Positions 33,062 to 44,332 of a stretch of DNA of 64,000 bases are shown one piece after another. Made by a program: the position numbers and the translations under genes. The notes under the pieces are model-generated. The model worked only from the letters and a program-made list of their open reading frames with translations. It was not told the DNA's origin and searched no databases. The stretch lies in the NCBI RefSeq assembly GCF_000787575.1, contig NW_012236527.1, forward strand, positions 620,001 through 684,000, read 5' to 3'. The first letter of the stretch is position 1, and every line of letters starts with the position of its first letter. The stretch is from Acytostelium subglobosum LB1. Lineage: Eukaryota; Evosea; Eumycetozoa; Acytosteliales; Acytosteliaceae.

Positions 33062-35659
33062 ATGACTCAGACCAATAGAAAGTCTGATTGTGATGATGGA
33101 TTATCACAAGTACTAAAGACATTACTTCCAAAGAGTGACTGTCGTAACACTTGCAACAACAACAACAAGCAAAGACATGAAAGTGTTATTGCCAAGGTGT
33201 TGTGCAACAGGGAGTTGCTCAAAAGGATTGTGAACGCTGGAAGACCAAGATATCATACTGGTAGATCGTACAACTACACTCAACTCAGTGATGTCAGAGC
33301 ATGTATGGATAATGGATACTATTATGCGTTTGTTGAACGATTGCTACGCAACGACACATTGAACTGGACTCAAGATTGCTTGGAGAATGTCATCAAGTCG
33401 ATGCCCTACGCAGTGATCAAGCATGTCCTTGACAACAACAGATACATGATGCTCTATAATCATCACTCATTGATGAGGTATGCTGTGGAGTATGGACAAC
33501 TCGATGTGTACAAGCTGCTTCAGACTCAGGCACGAGACCTTCCACCCGACGCGCCTCCGCCCTCAGCTGATGACTTCAACTACATCTCTGATCATCTCTT
33601 GTTGGCACTCAATGTTGGCCAACCCTCAATGTTCAACTATCTCCTCTCACTCGAGACACAGCAATCAATGAACGACAGGATCCTAGAGGGTGACTACAGA
33701 TTCCACACGGATACAGTGTGCCGCACAAGTGACGAGCGTGTGGCCATGTCAACCATGCTTAGGACTTTGATCACCTACATTGAGTCGCACTACAGCAAGG
33801 ACACACCCATTGAGCAATACAAAGAAGCATTCAGTCGATTGTTGGGTCACCCATTCGAACTCCTGCTCAAGTGTCAGGACATTGAGCTGGCACGTCTGGC
33901 CGCCAAGTATGTCGACTTCCATCCCCAGCAACTATATTACTATTGCAGTGATATCTTTGGTCCTCGTGGCAGTGCAACAGCACCATATCTCCCGTTGAGC
34001 AAGGAGATCGATCTACTCGAGCTGGAGCATACCGTCGTCTTCCTCTTTGAACTTCTGGAGCTCTATGCCCGTCAAGTCGAGCGCACCAGCACGTTGCTCC
34101 CATCATGCTCAACGGTGTTCACAAAGTTGGGTGTGATGATCACCGACATCTACTTGATCATGTCTTCGCAGCACGACCAACCAAGACTACTGTCCAACTT
34201 GATGAGAGCCATATACGCCAACATCCGTCTGGAATGCGATGATGGTCATCTGGAGCAACTGGTACACTTCTTCCTCGATCACTCATTGGACTTGGATAAA
34301 GTACATGACAGTGGCAACAAGCATGTCTCACTTGTTCTCAACTCTATCTGCACTTATGGAACAATCACATTGGTTAGAAAGGCCTATGCTTGGTTGGGTC
34401 TTCGCAACATCAATGAGGAGGATGTTCGATTGAACGAGGCGTATCCAAAGTCAGTGGAGATACTAGAATACATCAGTCATACTCACAGTTGGTACCAAAT
34501 GGACAAGATGGCTATGCTGGTTCACTTTACCTCGATGGCCGATCCAGACTCGCTCAAGACATTCTTGGCTGCACACGACATCCAGAGTTTGTTCAGGACT
34601 AATGTACCTGAAGATAATCAAGACGATGATAATGATGATAATGATGACGATAATGATGATGATGATGATTATCAAGAGGATTCATTCTTTGATTTAATCA
34701 ATTCAATGATGTCCAAGCACGACATTGACACTTGTGCCACCATTCAATCAATCATTCAGACAGAGTTGGATAAGCATCAGATCCCCACTGTCTTGGACAT
34801 CATCTCTGATCGCACCAATGAGATGACAGTACCATACTATCAATTATTCACAATTGATCGTTTGAAGGATACCAAGTTCGAACTTCGCAATACCTGGGAC
34901 GTCGACCCAGCCGTTGTCGCCTATCTTCTTGCTCAGGTACCCACTGCTGTCAATGATTCCGACATGGTTATCAAGTACTTGAGATCAGCCTGCGCCATTG
35001 GAATGACCGAGTGTGTCCAACTACTCGATTCGCCCAGTCAGGTCTTTACCCTACTCCGTTCGCACGATTATTCAATGTCAGAGCTGTTGCATGAGGCATT
35101 CAAGAATGGTCATCACTCAATCTGTCAGTACCTCATTGGTTGTGGCGCAAGGTTTGGATCTTCAACTTGGAAGTGTGCAGGAGCAATGGATGTGGCTACA
35201 TTGGATACATTGGTTGCAATGCAAGAACTGACCGACGAGCAAAAGGATGAAGTGTTTGACAATGCTTGCTCTCAACTCAATCTGCCATTGATGAAGGTGA
35301 TCCTATCGAGATGGCCAGATGTCAAACTCACTCACATGACACTGAATGAGAGTGCATTGAGTAGTTTGGTCGATGATCGAGTTGATGTGTTGTCATGCGT
35401 CACAGAGTTGTTGGTCAAGTGTCCTCCAGACGAATATGACGAGAGCTCCAACGGATCCGAGTCCGAGTCCGAGTCCGAGACCGAGCCAGAGCTGGTCATT
35501 GACCTGGCTGTGATCAAGGATAAGATTCTAGAGCAAGCAAAGTGGCGATTGACTTTCAACTCGGAGCGTTGTCTCAGATACCTCCTGGAAGGATTGCCAC
35601 AACAGACCATCAACAAGCACTCCACCAATGTTTGGATCAAGTATCTACTACAAGCATGA
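33062..35659 (+). CDS. Ankyrin-like paralogue, copy J (open, altered Cys motif)
   Basis: The start is at the ATG giving MTQTNRKSDCDDGLSQVLKT (the frame is open 81 nt further upstream); 865 residues. The first Cys of the family motif is replaced: LLPKSDC-RNT-C, with KQRHE instead of RHD. If the motif binds metal, this copy may be altered. An acidic linker of about 35 residues, rich in Asp and Asn (34617-34680), is a GAT/AAT microsatellite expansion, and there is a second Glu/Ser run (SESESESETEPE). Ankyrin-like units (YGQLDVYKLLQTQ, SICTYGTITLVRKAY, KNGHHSICQYLIGCGARF) and the end RCLRYLLEGLPQQTINKHS are normal. There is no basic tail. Confidence 0.85.
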   Translation: MTQTNRKSDCDDGLSQVLKTLLPKSDCRNTCNNNNKQRHESVIAKVLCNRELLKRIVNAGRPRYHTGRSYNYTQLSDVRACMDNGYYYAFVERLLRNDTLNWTQDCLENVIKSMPYAVIKHVLDNNRYMMLYNHHSLMRYAVEYGQLDVYKLLQTQARDLPPDAPPPSADDFNYISDHLLLALNVGQPSMFNYLLSLETQQSMNDRILEGDYRFHTDTVCRTSDERVAMSTMLRTLITYIESHYSKDTPIEQYKEAFSRLLGHPFELLLKCQDIELARLAAKYVDFHPQQLYYYCSDIFGPRGSATAPYLPLSKEIDLLELEHTVVFLFELLELYARQVERTSTLLPSCSTVFTKLGVMITDIYLIMSSQHDQPRLLSNLMRAIYANIRLECDDGHLEQLVHFFLDHSLDLDKVHDSGNKHVSLVLNSICTYGTITLVRKAYAWLGLRNINEEDVRLNEAYPKSVEILEYISHTHSWYQMDKMAMLVHFTSMADPDSLKTFLAAHDIQSLFRTNVPEDNQDDDNDDNDDDNDDDDDYQEDSFFDLINSMMSKHDIDTCATIQSIIQTELDKHQIPTVLDIISDRTNEMTVPYYQLFTIDRLKDTKFELRNTWDVDPAVVAYLLAQVPTAVNDSDMVIKYLRSACAIGMTECVQLLDSPSQVFTLLRSHDYSMSELLHEAFKNGHHSICQYLIGCGARFGSSTWKCAGAMDVATLDTLVAMQELTDEQKDEVFDNACSQLNLPLMKVILSRWPDVKLTHMTLNESALSSLVDDRVDVLSCVTELLVKCPPDEYDESSNGSESESESETEPELVIDLAVIKDKILEQAKWRLTFNSERCLRYLLEGLPQQTINKHSTNVWIKYLLQA

Positions 35660-35748
35660 TGATGTTTGTCCAACTTGGAATAGATAAACAAGAATCAATG
35701 AATCCATGTCATAATAATTGCATTCAACGAAATAGATGAGATTTTGTT

Positions 35749-35771
35749 GGGCGAGGGCAAGGGTAAGGAAG
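35749..35771 (+). promoter_or_regulatory. G-rich tract upstream of copy K
   Basis: GGG runs at 35749, 35755 and 35761 with a following AGG, all at 6-bp spacing on the sense strand and about 75-95 bp before the ATG at 35844. Confidence 0.45.
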
Positions 35772-35843
35772 GTGCAGTGTGTGAGGCCAAGGTTCATTAT
35801 TAATTTGATCAAGTGATAATAACAATAAATATACAATAACAAC

Positions 35844-38363
35844 ATGTTAATACAACAACATCAACAACAACAATATACAGAGTTGTCAAAGATACTATAT
35901 ACATACCTACCAAAGTGTGATTGTAGAGTGACTTGTTGTGAGTTAAAGGATAGACATGACAAGGTTATCAATACTGTGTTGTGTAATAGGACACTACTTA
36001 GAATGATAGTGACATTGGGTAAACATAGATTCAAGAAGTTATCATTCACAAAGTATCATCAACTTGACAATGCCGTATTACTCATCAACAAAGATCTACA
36101 CTATGTGTTGGTTGAGCGATTGATTCGTGGCAGTAGACTATATTGGAGTATTAATAGCTTGGACAGACTCATCGAGCTTATGCCCTTTGTGGTATTCAAA
36201 CATGTATATGATACATACAAGTATCTCATGTTGTATCATCATCGATCATTGATGTGCTTTGCTACATTGTATGGACGACTTGATATCTACAAGCTGCTCG
36301 AGTCGCAGCAACATGATGTTGATAAGATGCTACAAGTACATCAACCGGTAGACTTGACGGCGACAGAGTACGAACCAAGTAGTGATCTTCTCCTATTGGC
36401 ACTGTCAAAAGGCCGTCTGGCAATGTTTGAGTACCTACTCTCACATGAGACAACACAGAGCATGGAGAGAAGAATAGGACATTGGAGACAGAATGAATCT
36501 GGTGGTCTCACATATGTGAGGTTCATAGACATTGATGATTGGGACCAGATGATATCGATCATTAAGTTGTTGATTACTTATATCAAGTCATACAATCGAT
36601 CCGATGGCGAACAACTAACACTCAGTGTACTGTTGTGCGAGCCTTTCAAGTTGGTACTTCGGTGTCAGGACATAAAGTTGATGCGACTTGCCATTGATCA
36701 TGTGTCTTTAGAATTTGAAGTCGTGAGACAACATTGCGAGGATGTCTTTCGTCCAACAACCGATGGCACCACAGAACTATACAGTGCAGACCAGCAACGG
36801 TCCGATCCAAACAAGCTGGAGCAATCACTCATATTCCTCATCGACGTATTCAAACTTTATCATCTGTCAACACGCCATGTGACTCTTGATGGTGACGCAT
36901 GCTGTAATCAGGTACTGACGGATGCTGGCAAGATATTCATCGCCGTCTACAGGCTACTGGTCACACATGTTGTCCTCCCAATCAAGTCATTCATTATAAA
37001 GGGCCTGTTCATGAACATACTTCAGCCATGTCAACAAGATCATCTGGTCGCATTCCTTAAACTCTTTCTATCACTCGATACACTTGACCCTCATTATCGT
37101 TCTGGTATTTCCATAGTCTGTACCTACGGCACGATAGAGATGGTGAAGATCGTTCATGAGATGGGACGGGTGCCACCCACCCTGCAACCTTACACTCCAT
37201 CACTGGTAGTGTACCCCAAGGACTTGGAGATACTAGAGTATATCAATCAGACCAACTTGTGCTCGTTGGACAACATGGAAATGCTCACTCACTTTGCCTC
37301 GATGGCCAACCCCGACTTGCTCAGGGCATACCTGGCAGCACACCCTCGTCTGCTCATTGACACCACACAAGATGAATTGGATGATGGATTCGATCCAATC
37401 ACAATCAATGATCTATTGAATCGCCATGACATAGACAAATGCATAGCGATCAAATCAATATTGAAAGCCGAGTTCACTCGTGCCAATCAATCAATGAGCA
37501 TTGATTTGATGTTTAATCGTGTCGATGAGATGACACTAGGACAAGTACAATCAATCTCCAAAGATGCTTTGAAGAACAGTACATTCCATCCCAGGGATTA
37601 TTTGAATGTGGACCCTGCCGTTGTCAGATACCTCTTGCTCCTGGCACCCTCAGCAGGCTTTGACAAAGTGCTAACCATGTCGATATTGAAATCAGCTTGT
37701 GCCTTTGGTATGACTGATGATGTTGTGCGATCAATTGAACACTCAAGCAATAGTACAATCAGATTGGATCATTCAATCATGTCCAACCTGCTACATTATT
37801 CATTCATATATGATCGACACTCTCTGGTACAATATCTTATTGGTCAATGTGAGGCAACGTTCAGTGGCACCACATGGATCTGGGCTGGTAGTAGGGTGGA
37901 CATTGAGACATTGGACAAAATGATCTTGCTGGAAAGTCCAACTGGATTTGGAAAGGAACGACTTCTTATAGGTTCCTCCCAATCATCCAATGAATCTTTG
38001 ATCAAGGTCATACTCGAGCGATTGTGTACCGACATGCCACGCAAGAAATTAGGAATGATTGCGATGCACTCTTTGGCCTACGATCGAGAGGACGTGGTGG
38101 AATTGTTTGCAGAATGGATGATCAAGTGCCCACCCGATGAACCACTACAGTCACAACATCACAACATTCACGAAGCACTCATCAGCAGCACTGACAAGTT
38201 GGACATAACAATGGTCAAGGACTATCTCCTAGGTGAGGCGATCACTCACAAAAGATTTGAGGCTGAGCAATGTATTCGATATCTTCTCCAAGGACTGACT
38301 CGTGCTACCATTGACAAGCACTCTTGTTCAAATGTATATATCAAGTACCTTCAATATAAATAA
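35844..38363 (+). CDS. Ankyrin-like CDC-motif paralogue, copy K (open, divergent)
   Basis: A single exon of 839 residues. It starts MLIQQHQQQQYTELSKILYT and carries CDC-RVT-CC with a shorter loop to DRHDKVI, making it the most compact form of the motif. Then follow RTLLRMIVTLGKHRFKK, YVLVERLIRGSRLYWS, MPFVVFKHVYDTYKYLML and the ankyrin-like units (YGRLDIYKLLES, IVCTYGTIEMVKIVHEM, YDRHSLVQYLIGQCEATF). The end is QCIRYLLQGLTRATIDKHS and then IKYLQYK, with no basic tail. It is the outermost and most divergent copy of the plus-strand half; in several segments (CEDVFRPTTDGT) it is closer to copy A, the outermost copy of the other half. Confidence 0.85.
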   Translation: MLIQQHQQQQYTELSKILYTYLPKCDCRVTCCELKDRHDKVINTVLCNRTLLRMIVTLGKHRFKKLSFTKYHQLDNAVLLINKDLHYVLVERLIRGSRLYWSINSLDRLIELMPFVVFKHVYDTYKYLMLYHHRSLMCFATLYGRLDIYKLLESQQHDVDKMLQVHQPVDLTATEYEPSSDLLLLALSKGRLAMFEYLLSHETTQSMERRIGHWRQNESGGLTYVRFIDIDDWDQMISIIKLLITYIKSYNRSDGEQLTLSVLLCEPFKLVLRCQDIKLMRLAIDHVSLEFEVVRQHCEDVFRPTTDGTTELYSADQQRSDPNKLEQSLIFLIDVFKLYHLSTRHVTLDGDACCNQVLTDAGKIFIAVYRLLVTHVVLPIKSFIIKGLFMNILQPCQQDHLVAFLKLFLSLDTLDPHYRSGISIVCTYGTIEMVKIVHEMGRVPPTLQPYTPSLVVYPKDLEILEYINQTNLCSLDNMEMLTHFASMANPDLLRAYLAAHPRLLIDTTQDELDDGFDPITINDLLNRHDIDKCIAIKSILKAEFTRANQSMSIDLMFNRVDEMTLGQVQSISKDALKNSTFHPRDYLNVDPAVVRYLLLLAPSAGFDKVLTMSILKSACAFGMTDDVVRSIEHSSNSTIRLDHSIMSNLLHYSFIYDRHSLVQYLIGQCEATFSGTTWIWAGSRVDIETLDKMILLESPTGFGKERLLIGSSQSSNESLIKVILERLCTDMPRKKLGMIAMHSLAYDREDVVELFAEWMIKCPPDEPLQSQHHNIHEALISSTDKLDITMVKDYLLGEAITHKRFEAEQCIRYLLQGLTRATIDKHSCSNVYIKYLQYK

Positions 38364-38401
38364 TCAATGACCATAATTTTCCCTACATATTTATTAATTT
38401 A

Positions 38402-39345
38402 TCAATTGATTGATGGTACAATCAAAGATACAATTTTGTGTAGAATAAGATTTGAACATAATTTCCAAAAGACACACGAGGTCACCAAAATTTGGAGACC
38501 CTTTGGTAGACTACTGGGAATAATTGAACTATATATTAAAAGAGTTTTAAGTTGTTTTTGATCACTTAGATTTAGAGTTTGATCGAATTTGGAACCAAAT
38601 TTCAAATGTTTCAAATTGAGAGGTAATAATCCATCAACAGGATGATTGAATTCCGATCCAAAACTAAGATGGAATAGTGATTGGGGAAGGGAATTGGGAA
38701 ATATTGGTTGGTTAAAGCTTATACCAACTCTAAGGAATGTCAAAGTGTCTGGCAAAGTGTTTGGAAGTATTGGAAAATTATAAACATATCCAAGGTCCTA
38801 GTACCTTAAAGTCTCTGGGAGTACTCCGATCTTTATAGGTTGTATTAAAGTATCTATTTCAAGATGAGTAAGAGATTTTGGAAATATATTGCAATCCAAA
38901 ATATTATTAAATTGACCTAGAATAAATAAAGTTGTTAAACTCTTTGGGAGGTTAGGTGGAAGAGAGCTATAATTAAGGAAATTAGGAATCAATGTTTTAA
39001 TATTTTCATTCTGAATAATTCCTAATATATTATTATCCAATATTGTTTTGTCTTTATTTAAGATGATTGTATCCACTGATGAAGGCAATAGATTTGATTC
39101 AACATCAGAGGTTCCATAAGAATGATGATTCATTTTGATACTATAATCAGTCTTTAAATTGTTTTGAATAGATATTACTCTATATGAATTACACTTTCGA
39201 ATTAATAAAGATGAATTTAATATATTTATATTCTTTTACAAGTTTGTAAGAGGCACCATATATCCATATCAATATCCACATCATCAATACTCAATAAAAT
39301 ATCACCAAGTGTTTTGATTACAACAAAAGGTAACTTATTCAACAT
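38402..39345 (-). pseudogene. Decayed FNIP-repeat protein gene
   Basis: The minus-strand ATG at 39345 begins MLNKLPFVVIKTLGDILLS, an F-box-like start. The frame breaks near 39230, after CKRI, and resumes as INILNSSLLIRKCNSYR leading into the frame from 39133. FNIP repeats follow (LGQFNNILDCNIFPKSLTHL; VGISFNQPIFPNSLPQSL). An in-frame TAG near 38797-38799 interrupts LRY-stop-DLGYVYNFP, where other repeats have Leu (TTG to TAG). The gene would encode about 310 residues. It is much more AT-rich than its neighbours, including the intact FNIP gene at 6967-8793, so it is an older or differently derived member. Confidence 0.7.
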
Positions 39346-40113
39346 TTTTTATCTCTACTGTATGAATATTTAAATTAATTAGTACAATAATGGTTAGTAA
39401 ATACTTAATGATCAGGTATTCACACACTTAAATAATATTTTTGGTCACCAAATTACAATAAAAATTGTCTCTATTAGATTATTATTAAATTATTTATTTA
39501 AATAAATAAAAAAAATATATATATTTATTTTCTTGATGAAGAGATTAAAGGTCTAGATAATTAATACACATAATCAATCAAACAAACACTCACACAACAG
39601 AAAGTACAATAAGTGGAAATCGAACCACAATCTAGATCAAAAAAAGAAGTGGGGAACAACTGACTGATCAGTTGGCGGCAGATCTGCCCCTTTTGCAAAC
39701 AAATCATATCAAAATTTCGAAATGCATAAGTCAGAGAGGGGGGCACCATCACATGGTTTAGGGTGCTCGATCTCGACAAGAACCCCATGACTTTGTCTCA
39801 AGTCATTCTATTCCCTGTTGTTGGCCCAAGACAAAACATACACATATACAACACATTACATTATATTCCCCATCCCATTACATTATCACTTCAATCAACT
39901 AAATCACTCATCTCAATCATTCAATCCTACTCATTCATTCAATCACTCATTCAATCACTCAAACAATCAATCAATCACACATGTCAAGTTAACGAGACAA
40001 GACAACACAACATATAACATTCATTCATATTATATATTTACTTTGTAACAGTACTACTACTACATAAATATAACAAACATATAATTACAAAACAATATAT
40101 ATATACACACGAG
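39346..40113. other. AT-rich intergenic region upstream of the cyclase gene
   Basis: About 770 bp of mostly AT-rich sequence and CATT/CAAT repeats. A GC-richer patch at 39600-39790 contains, on the minus strand, GGTTCGATTTCC, which looks like a tRNA B-box. No acceptor stem or anticodon arm can be paired with it, so no tRNA is called. Confidence 0.4.
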
Positions 40114-43100
40114 ATGTTCCAACTTCCAGATGTCAAAAAGTCAGAGACAGGCATTAAGAAGTATACGGCATGGTTAGACTTGAGATTCCCGAGAGTACAG
40201 GAGGAGAAACACTTCCAGTCATATTATTATCATAGTTATGTCCGACAGATTCGAATGGCCGTCGTCTTTCTCACGATGGTCTTGACATTGGCACTGATAG
40301 TCGATTATATCAGTCCATTAGATGTCAATGCCCTACCCTTCTACATGCCATATAGTTACTTCTATGATGATGAAGATGAAGATATGAATAATAATAATAA
40401 TAATAGTTCAACATCATCAACATCAATACCTCGAGAAATACCTGCAGGCTTTATACCTGATTATCTGGACTTTAGCTCAGACGAAATTAGACAACAACAA
40501 ATCAACGCCTTCATCTCGAGACTTGTTGGCGTAGGCATGCTACTAGTCTTCTTCATATTCACCTTTACCAACTACTTTAAGCGTTTCTGGAAGTTATACG
40601 CATGTCTAATAACATTCTTAGGTATGTGAGTTAGAGCGAGCGAGTTAGAGCGAGTAAGCGAGACATCGTGATACTGACCCATAACCTGATGATGTAGCAA
40701 CATGTATTACATTGTTATTCGTCTATGATATACGAACGATTCCTGGACGAATGATATTGTTGTACGTGGCCATAACGATTGCCTCGGGCTTGACGTTTCT
40801 GCCTGCGGCCATATCATCAGTGGCACTATCTGTATTCTACTTTATCTATTATATAATATCCTTTAACATATACTATACTACCATGCTACTACTATCACTA
40901 TTCATATTCGTTTCAATGTTCTTCCTTGTATCAATCGCGCAATATAGGTATGTACCAAGTGTGGATCGATCAATGACTCGACCGACTTCATCAACTGACC
41001 CATCATCTTTAGAGAGCAACTGATACGAGACAAGTTTAGAACATTGGAGAACTTGAAACTACAGAGGATAAGATCGGGAAAGGTTATACATCAGATGTTG
41101 CCAACGGTGGTGGTTCAGAGACTGCGATTAGAGTCATCAAAGGAACAGACGTTGGATTCAATAGTGTCGACTGAAGCCAAGACACTGCCATCAGTATCGT
41201 ATGAAGCGCATCATGTGGAGATATCGATTGGAAGTGGGTCATCGTCGACGATGACGCCCGAGGCATCGCCCAGCAACTCTGCACCATCAACACCTCAACT
41301 CTCACCACAGGTCACGCCTCAGTCAACACCGTCAATGTCGCGCAAGGCTCCGATCGACCCACAATCACCATCATCACTCAACCCAGGACATTACTCAGGC
41401 AAGTTGATCGTCGACTCTTACGACCCGGTCACGGTTCTCTTTTGCGAGATTGTCAACTTCACCGCGATGCTCGAGAAGATGCCCGCGCCACAGGTCATCA
41501 CGCTGCTCAATGAGATATACAACTCGTTCGATCGCCTTACCGATGTGTACGGCGTCACCAAGGTGGAGCACATTGGAAATGTGTACATGGTGGTGGGCGG
41601 CTGTCCTGAGCTGTGCACCGACCACGCCGTGCGAGTGGCTCACATGAGTCTTGGCATGCTGCAGATCATCCGTCGATACGGTATCGTCCAGGTCAAGATT
41701 GGCATGCACACGGGCCCGGTGGTTGGCGGCATCATTGGCAAGAAGAAGCTCAGCTGGCATTTGTTTGGCGACACGATCAATACGGCCAGCCGCATGGCAT
41801 CACACAGCTCAATCGACAAGATCCAGCTGAGCCAGCCCGTCCAACAGCTGCTCAAGTCACACTTCCTCTTTGAGGACCGCGGAAAGATACAGGTCAAGGG
41901 CAAGGGAGTGATGCGAACGTTCTATCTCGTCAAGACCAAGGCGTTGGACAAGCGATACACGACCATCTTCTCACTTCATCGCGACAACAAGCCGTACATC
42001 CCGCCCATCGACATTTCTGAGGTGACCTCCCTCGAGAGCTCTCCGCCCCCACTCTCCAGCTCTCCAATGGCACCGTCGGCACTAAACATGGTCGAGCCAC
42101 CCCTGTCCAGTCGTCAGCGTAAAGGATCGATCTTTGCGTCGGTCATCCCGCCCAAGGTGCTCAACTTTATTCATTCACAACCGCAACAACCTGCAGCCAA
42201 TGCGACAGATCCAAATGCAGCTTCGTCAAGTGGAGGCGATCACAAACGATTGGAGAAAGGTCCCAGCACGTCAAACATCCATAACCTCTTGGTTGGTGGC
42301 CCCAACAATGGCGCCGACAGCTTTGGCAAGAAGAAGAGCATGGTCACATTCCAGAACCTACCAATCATTGACCGCCGACCCAGCCGAGCACCCACCGTCG
42401 TCGCGATGGACGACATGGACCTTCAGGCCGAGCCAAATGGCAGCGACATGGTGGAGATGTCCAGCTTTGACCTGGGCAAGGGAGTCAAGGGTTCCAACGT
42501 GATCTACTCTGACTCTTCACTGTCCAACATTGAGAACGAACTCAAGAAGAACTACACGATCGACTATCTGCGGCTGAAGTTCGTGTCACGCGATGACCTT
42601 GTCGAGAAGCAATTCCGTATCGACTATCATAAGCTGGTGTACAAGCGAGTGCTACTGGCCATGATATTCGCCACCGTAGTACTGGCCATGGGTGCGATTG
42701 GCGACTACTTCTTCATGAAGGACTTTGACGATTTGTCCTACGACCGAGTCACTGGTATTAGATTTGGTGTCTGTCTCTTTGGATTGATATATATATACGC
42801 AGCTTCAAAGTCAATCAGGTATGTTGTATCTCATCAACTCAATCAATCCTGGCTGGAACTATCCCGCTCACTCAATCACACAAACAGACTTAGGAAATAC
42901 TTCCAAGTGATTGGATCATTGTACTTTATGATGATGGCATCGAGTGTTATTGGATTGGCAAGCTTGCCAGCACAGACTTCTGCACCATTGGAGACGTTGA
43001 CATTGTCCTCGATAATGATGATATTCACAATCTGTTACAATTTTTCAGGCATCCGATTCTTTGCAGCCAACCTGGTGTTTGCCTTCTGCCTGTTCATATT

Positions 43101-44235
43101 CAACATCAGTCTGCTGTGGAAGTCGACTGATCGCCAGATCATGCTCAGCCACAACTTTTACCTGGTGACCGTGGTGCTTGTCAACATCAGCACAGCCTAC
43201 ATGGAGGAGTTGTTCCAACGCCAGAACTGGGTGCACGGCAAGCTGCTCGACAAGGACAGTCGCGAGACCGAGCAGCTCGTGTCAGAGATTCTCCCGATGT
43301 ACGTAGTGTTGCAGATGAAGTCTGGCCGTCAGCTGATCGCCGACGAGTTTGAGCAAGTGACCATCTTCTTGTCGGACATTGTCGGCTTCACAGAGATGGC
43401 CGCGCGCATGACCCCGGGCCAGCTGGTCGAGACACTCAACGAGATCTATTCAACATTCGATGAGATTGCTCAGAGGCATGGCGTGCTCAAGGTGGCGACC
43501 ATTGGCGACGCCTATCTCTGCGTGTGTGGCTGTCCAGAGAAGCGCAGCGATCATGCCGAGCGTGTAGCAGACATGGCCATCGAGATGCTCGAGGCCATCA
43601 AGAACATACGCACCGTGGACAACATACCAATCAAGATGCGTATTGGCATTCACACTGGTCCAGTAGTGGCTGGCGTCGTAGGAATCAAGATGATCCACTA
43701 TCAACTGTGGGGCGAGAGCGTACAGATTGCACAGCAAATGGAGAGTTCGGGCAAGGCCGACATGATACACGTCAGTCACGAAACATACGCATTGCTCTAT
43801 GACAAGTATGTGTTCCAGGATCGCGGAGAGACAACGATCAAGAAGCGAAAGATGCATACATACTTCCTTGAGCGACCGAGGACTGAGGCGGATGGACCTG
43901 CTCCAGAACTAGACCCAACGATCACAATCAACAAGGCAGGATTTGGCGCGTCACTCACAATACCAAGAGTGGTCGTGATGAGTGGTGCTGATGTCCAGAC
44001 CAACTCGAGTGTCGGCAGTCAAGACGATGACACGACCACAGTGGATATACCAATCAATACTTCGATACCCTTGGCAAGCAGTTTCAATGAAGATGATAAC
44101 AACAACAACAACAGTAGCAGAAGCAACAATCACAACATTGATGGCTTGTCAATTATCAAGGAGGAAGATGAGGTAGAGGCAGACGAAGAGGACCGTCATC
44201 GTGGAAACGAAGTATTTTCCTTTGATACACAATAA
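40114..44235 (+). CDS. gca: 12-TM guanylyl cyclase (GCA type)
   Basis: Exons 40114-40621, 40698-40947 and 41013-44235; 1326 residues. Two sets of membrane helices (MAVVFLTMVLTLALIV to LSLFIFVSMFFLVSI; LLAMIFATVVLAMGAIGDYF to FYLVTVVLVNIS) each precede a class III cyclase domain, as in mammalian adenylyl cyclases and Dictyostelium ACA/GCA. The first cyclase domain (about residues 385-575) has FCEIVNFT and KVEHIGNVYM: both metal-binding Asp are replaced (Glu, Asn), and the purine-selecting site is Glu, as in guanylyl cyclases. The second (about 1030-1205) has LSDIVGFT and TIGDAYL, so it keeps both metal Asp. This C2-C1 order, reversed from adenylyl cyclase, is the hallmark of GCA. The product would be cGMP for chemotaxis or osmotic signalling. 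A Ser/Pro/Asn-rich linker joins the halves and the tail is acidic. Confidence 0.85.
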
Positions 44236-44332
44236 ATACATTGTTCGCGAACGTCCACCTATTACCCTGAGCCCATTCATTGGATGATATAACAAACTTA
44301 AGTTTATTGGTTGAGTGATCGGGTGATTGGAA

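Noticed and set aside
39600-39640. tRNA gene on the minus strand (B-box-like GGTTCGATTTCC)
   Set aside because: No matching acceptor stem, D-arm or anticodon arm could be paired upstream; the T-stem is only four pairs with an 8-nt loop.
39763-40048. Extra upstream exon of the cyclase gene
   Set aside because: CATT/CAAT repeat translation with no conserved sequence; the ATG at 40114 already gives a sensible cytosolic N-terminus before the first membrane helix.
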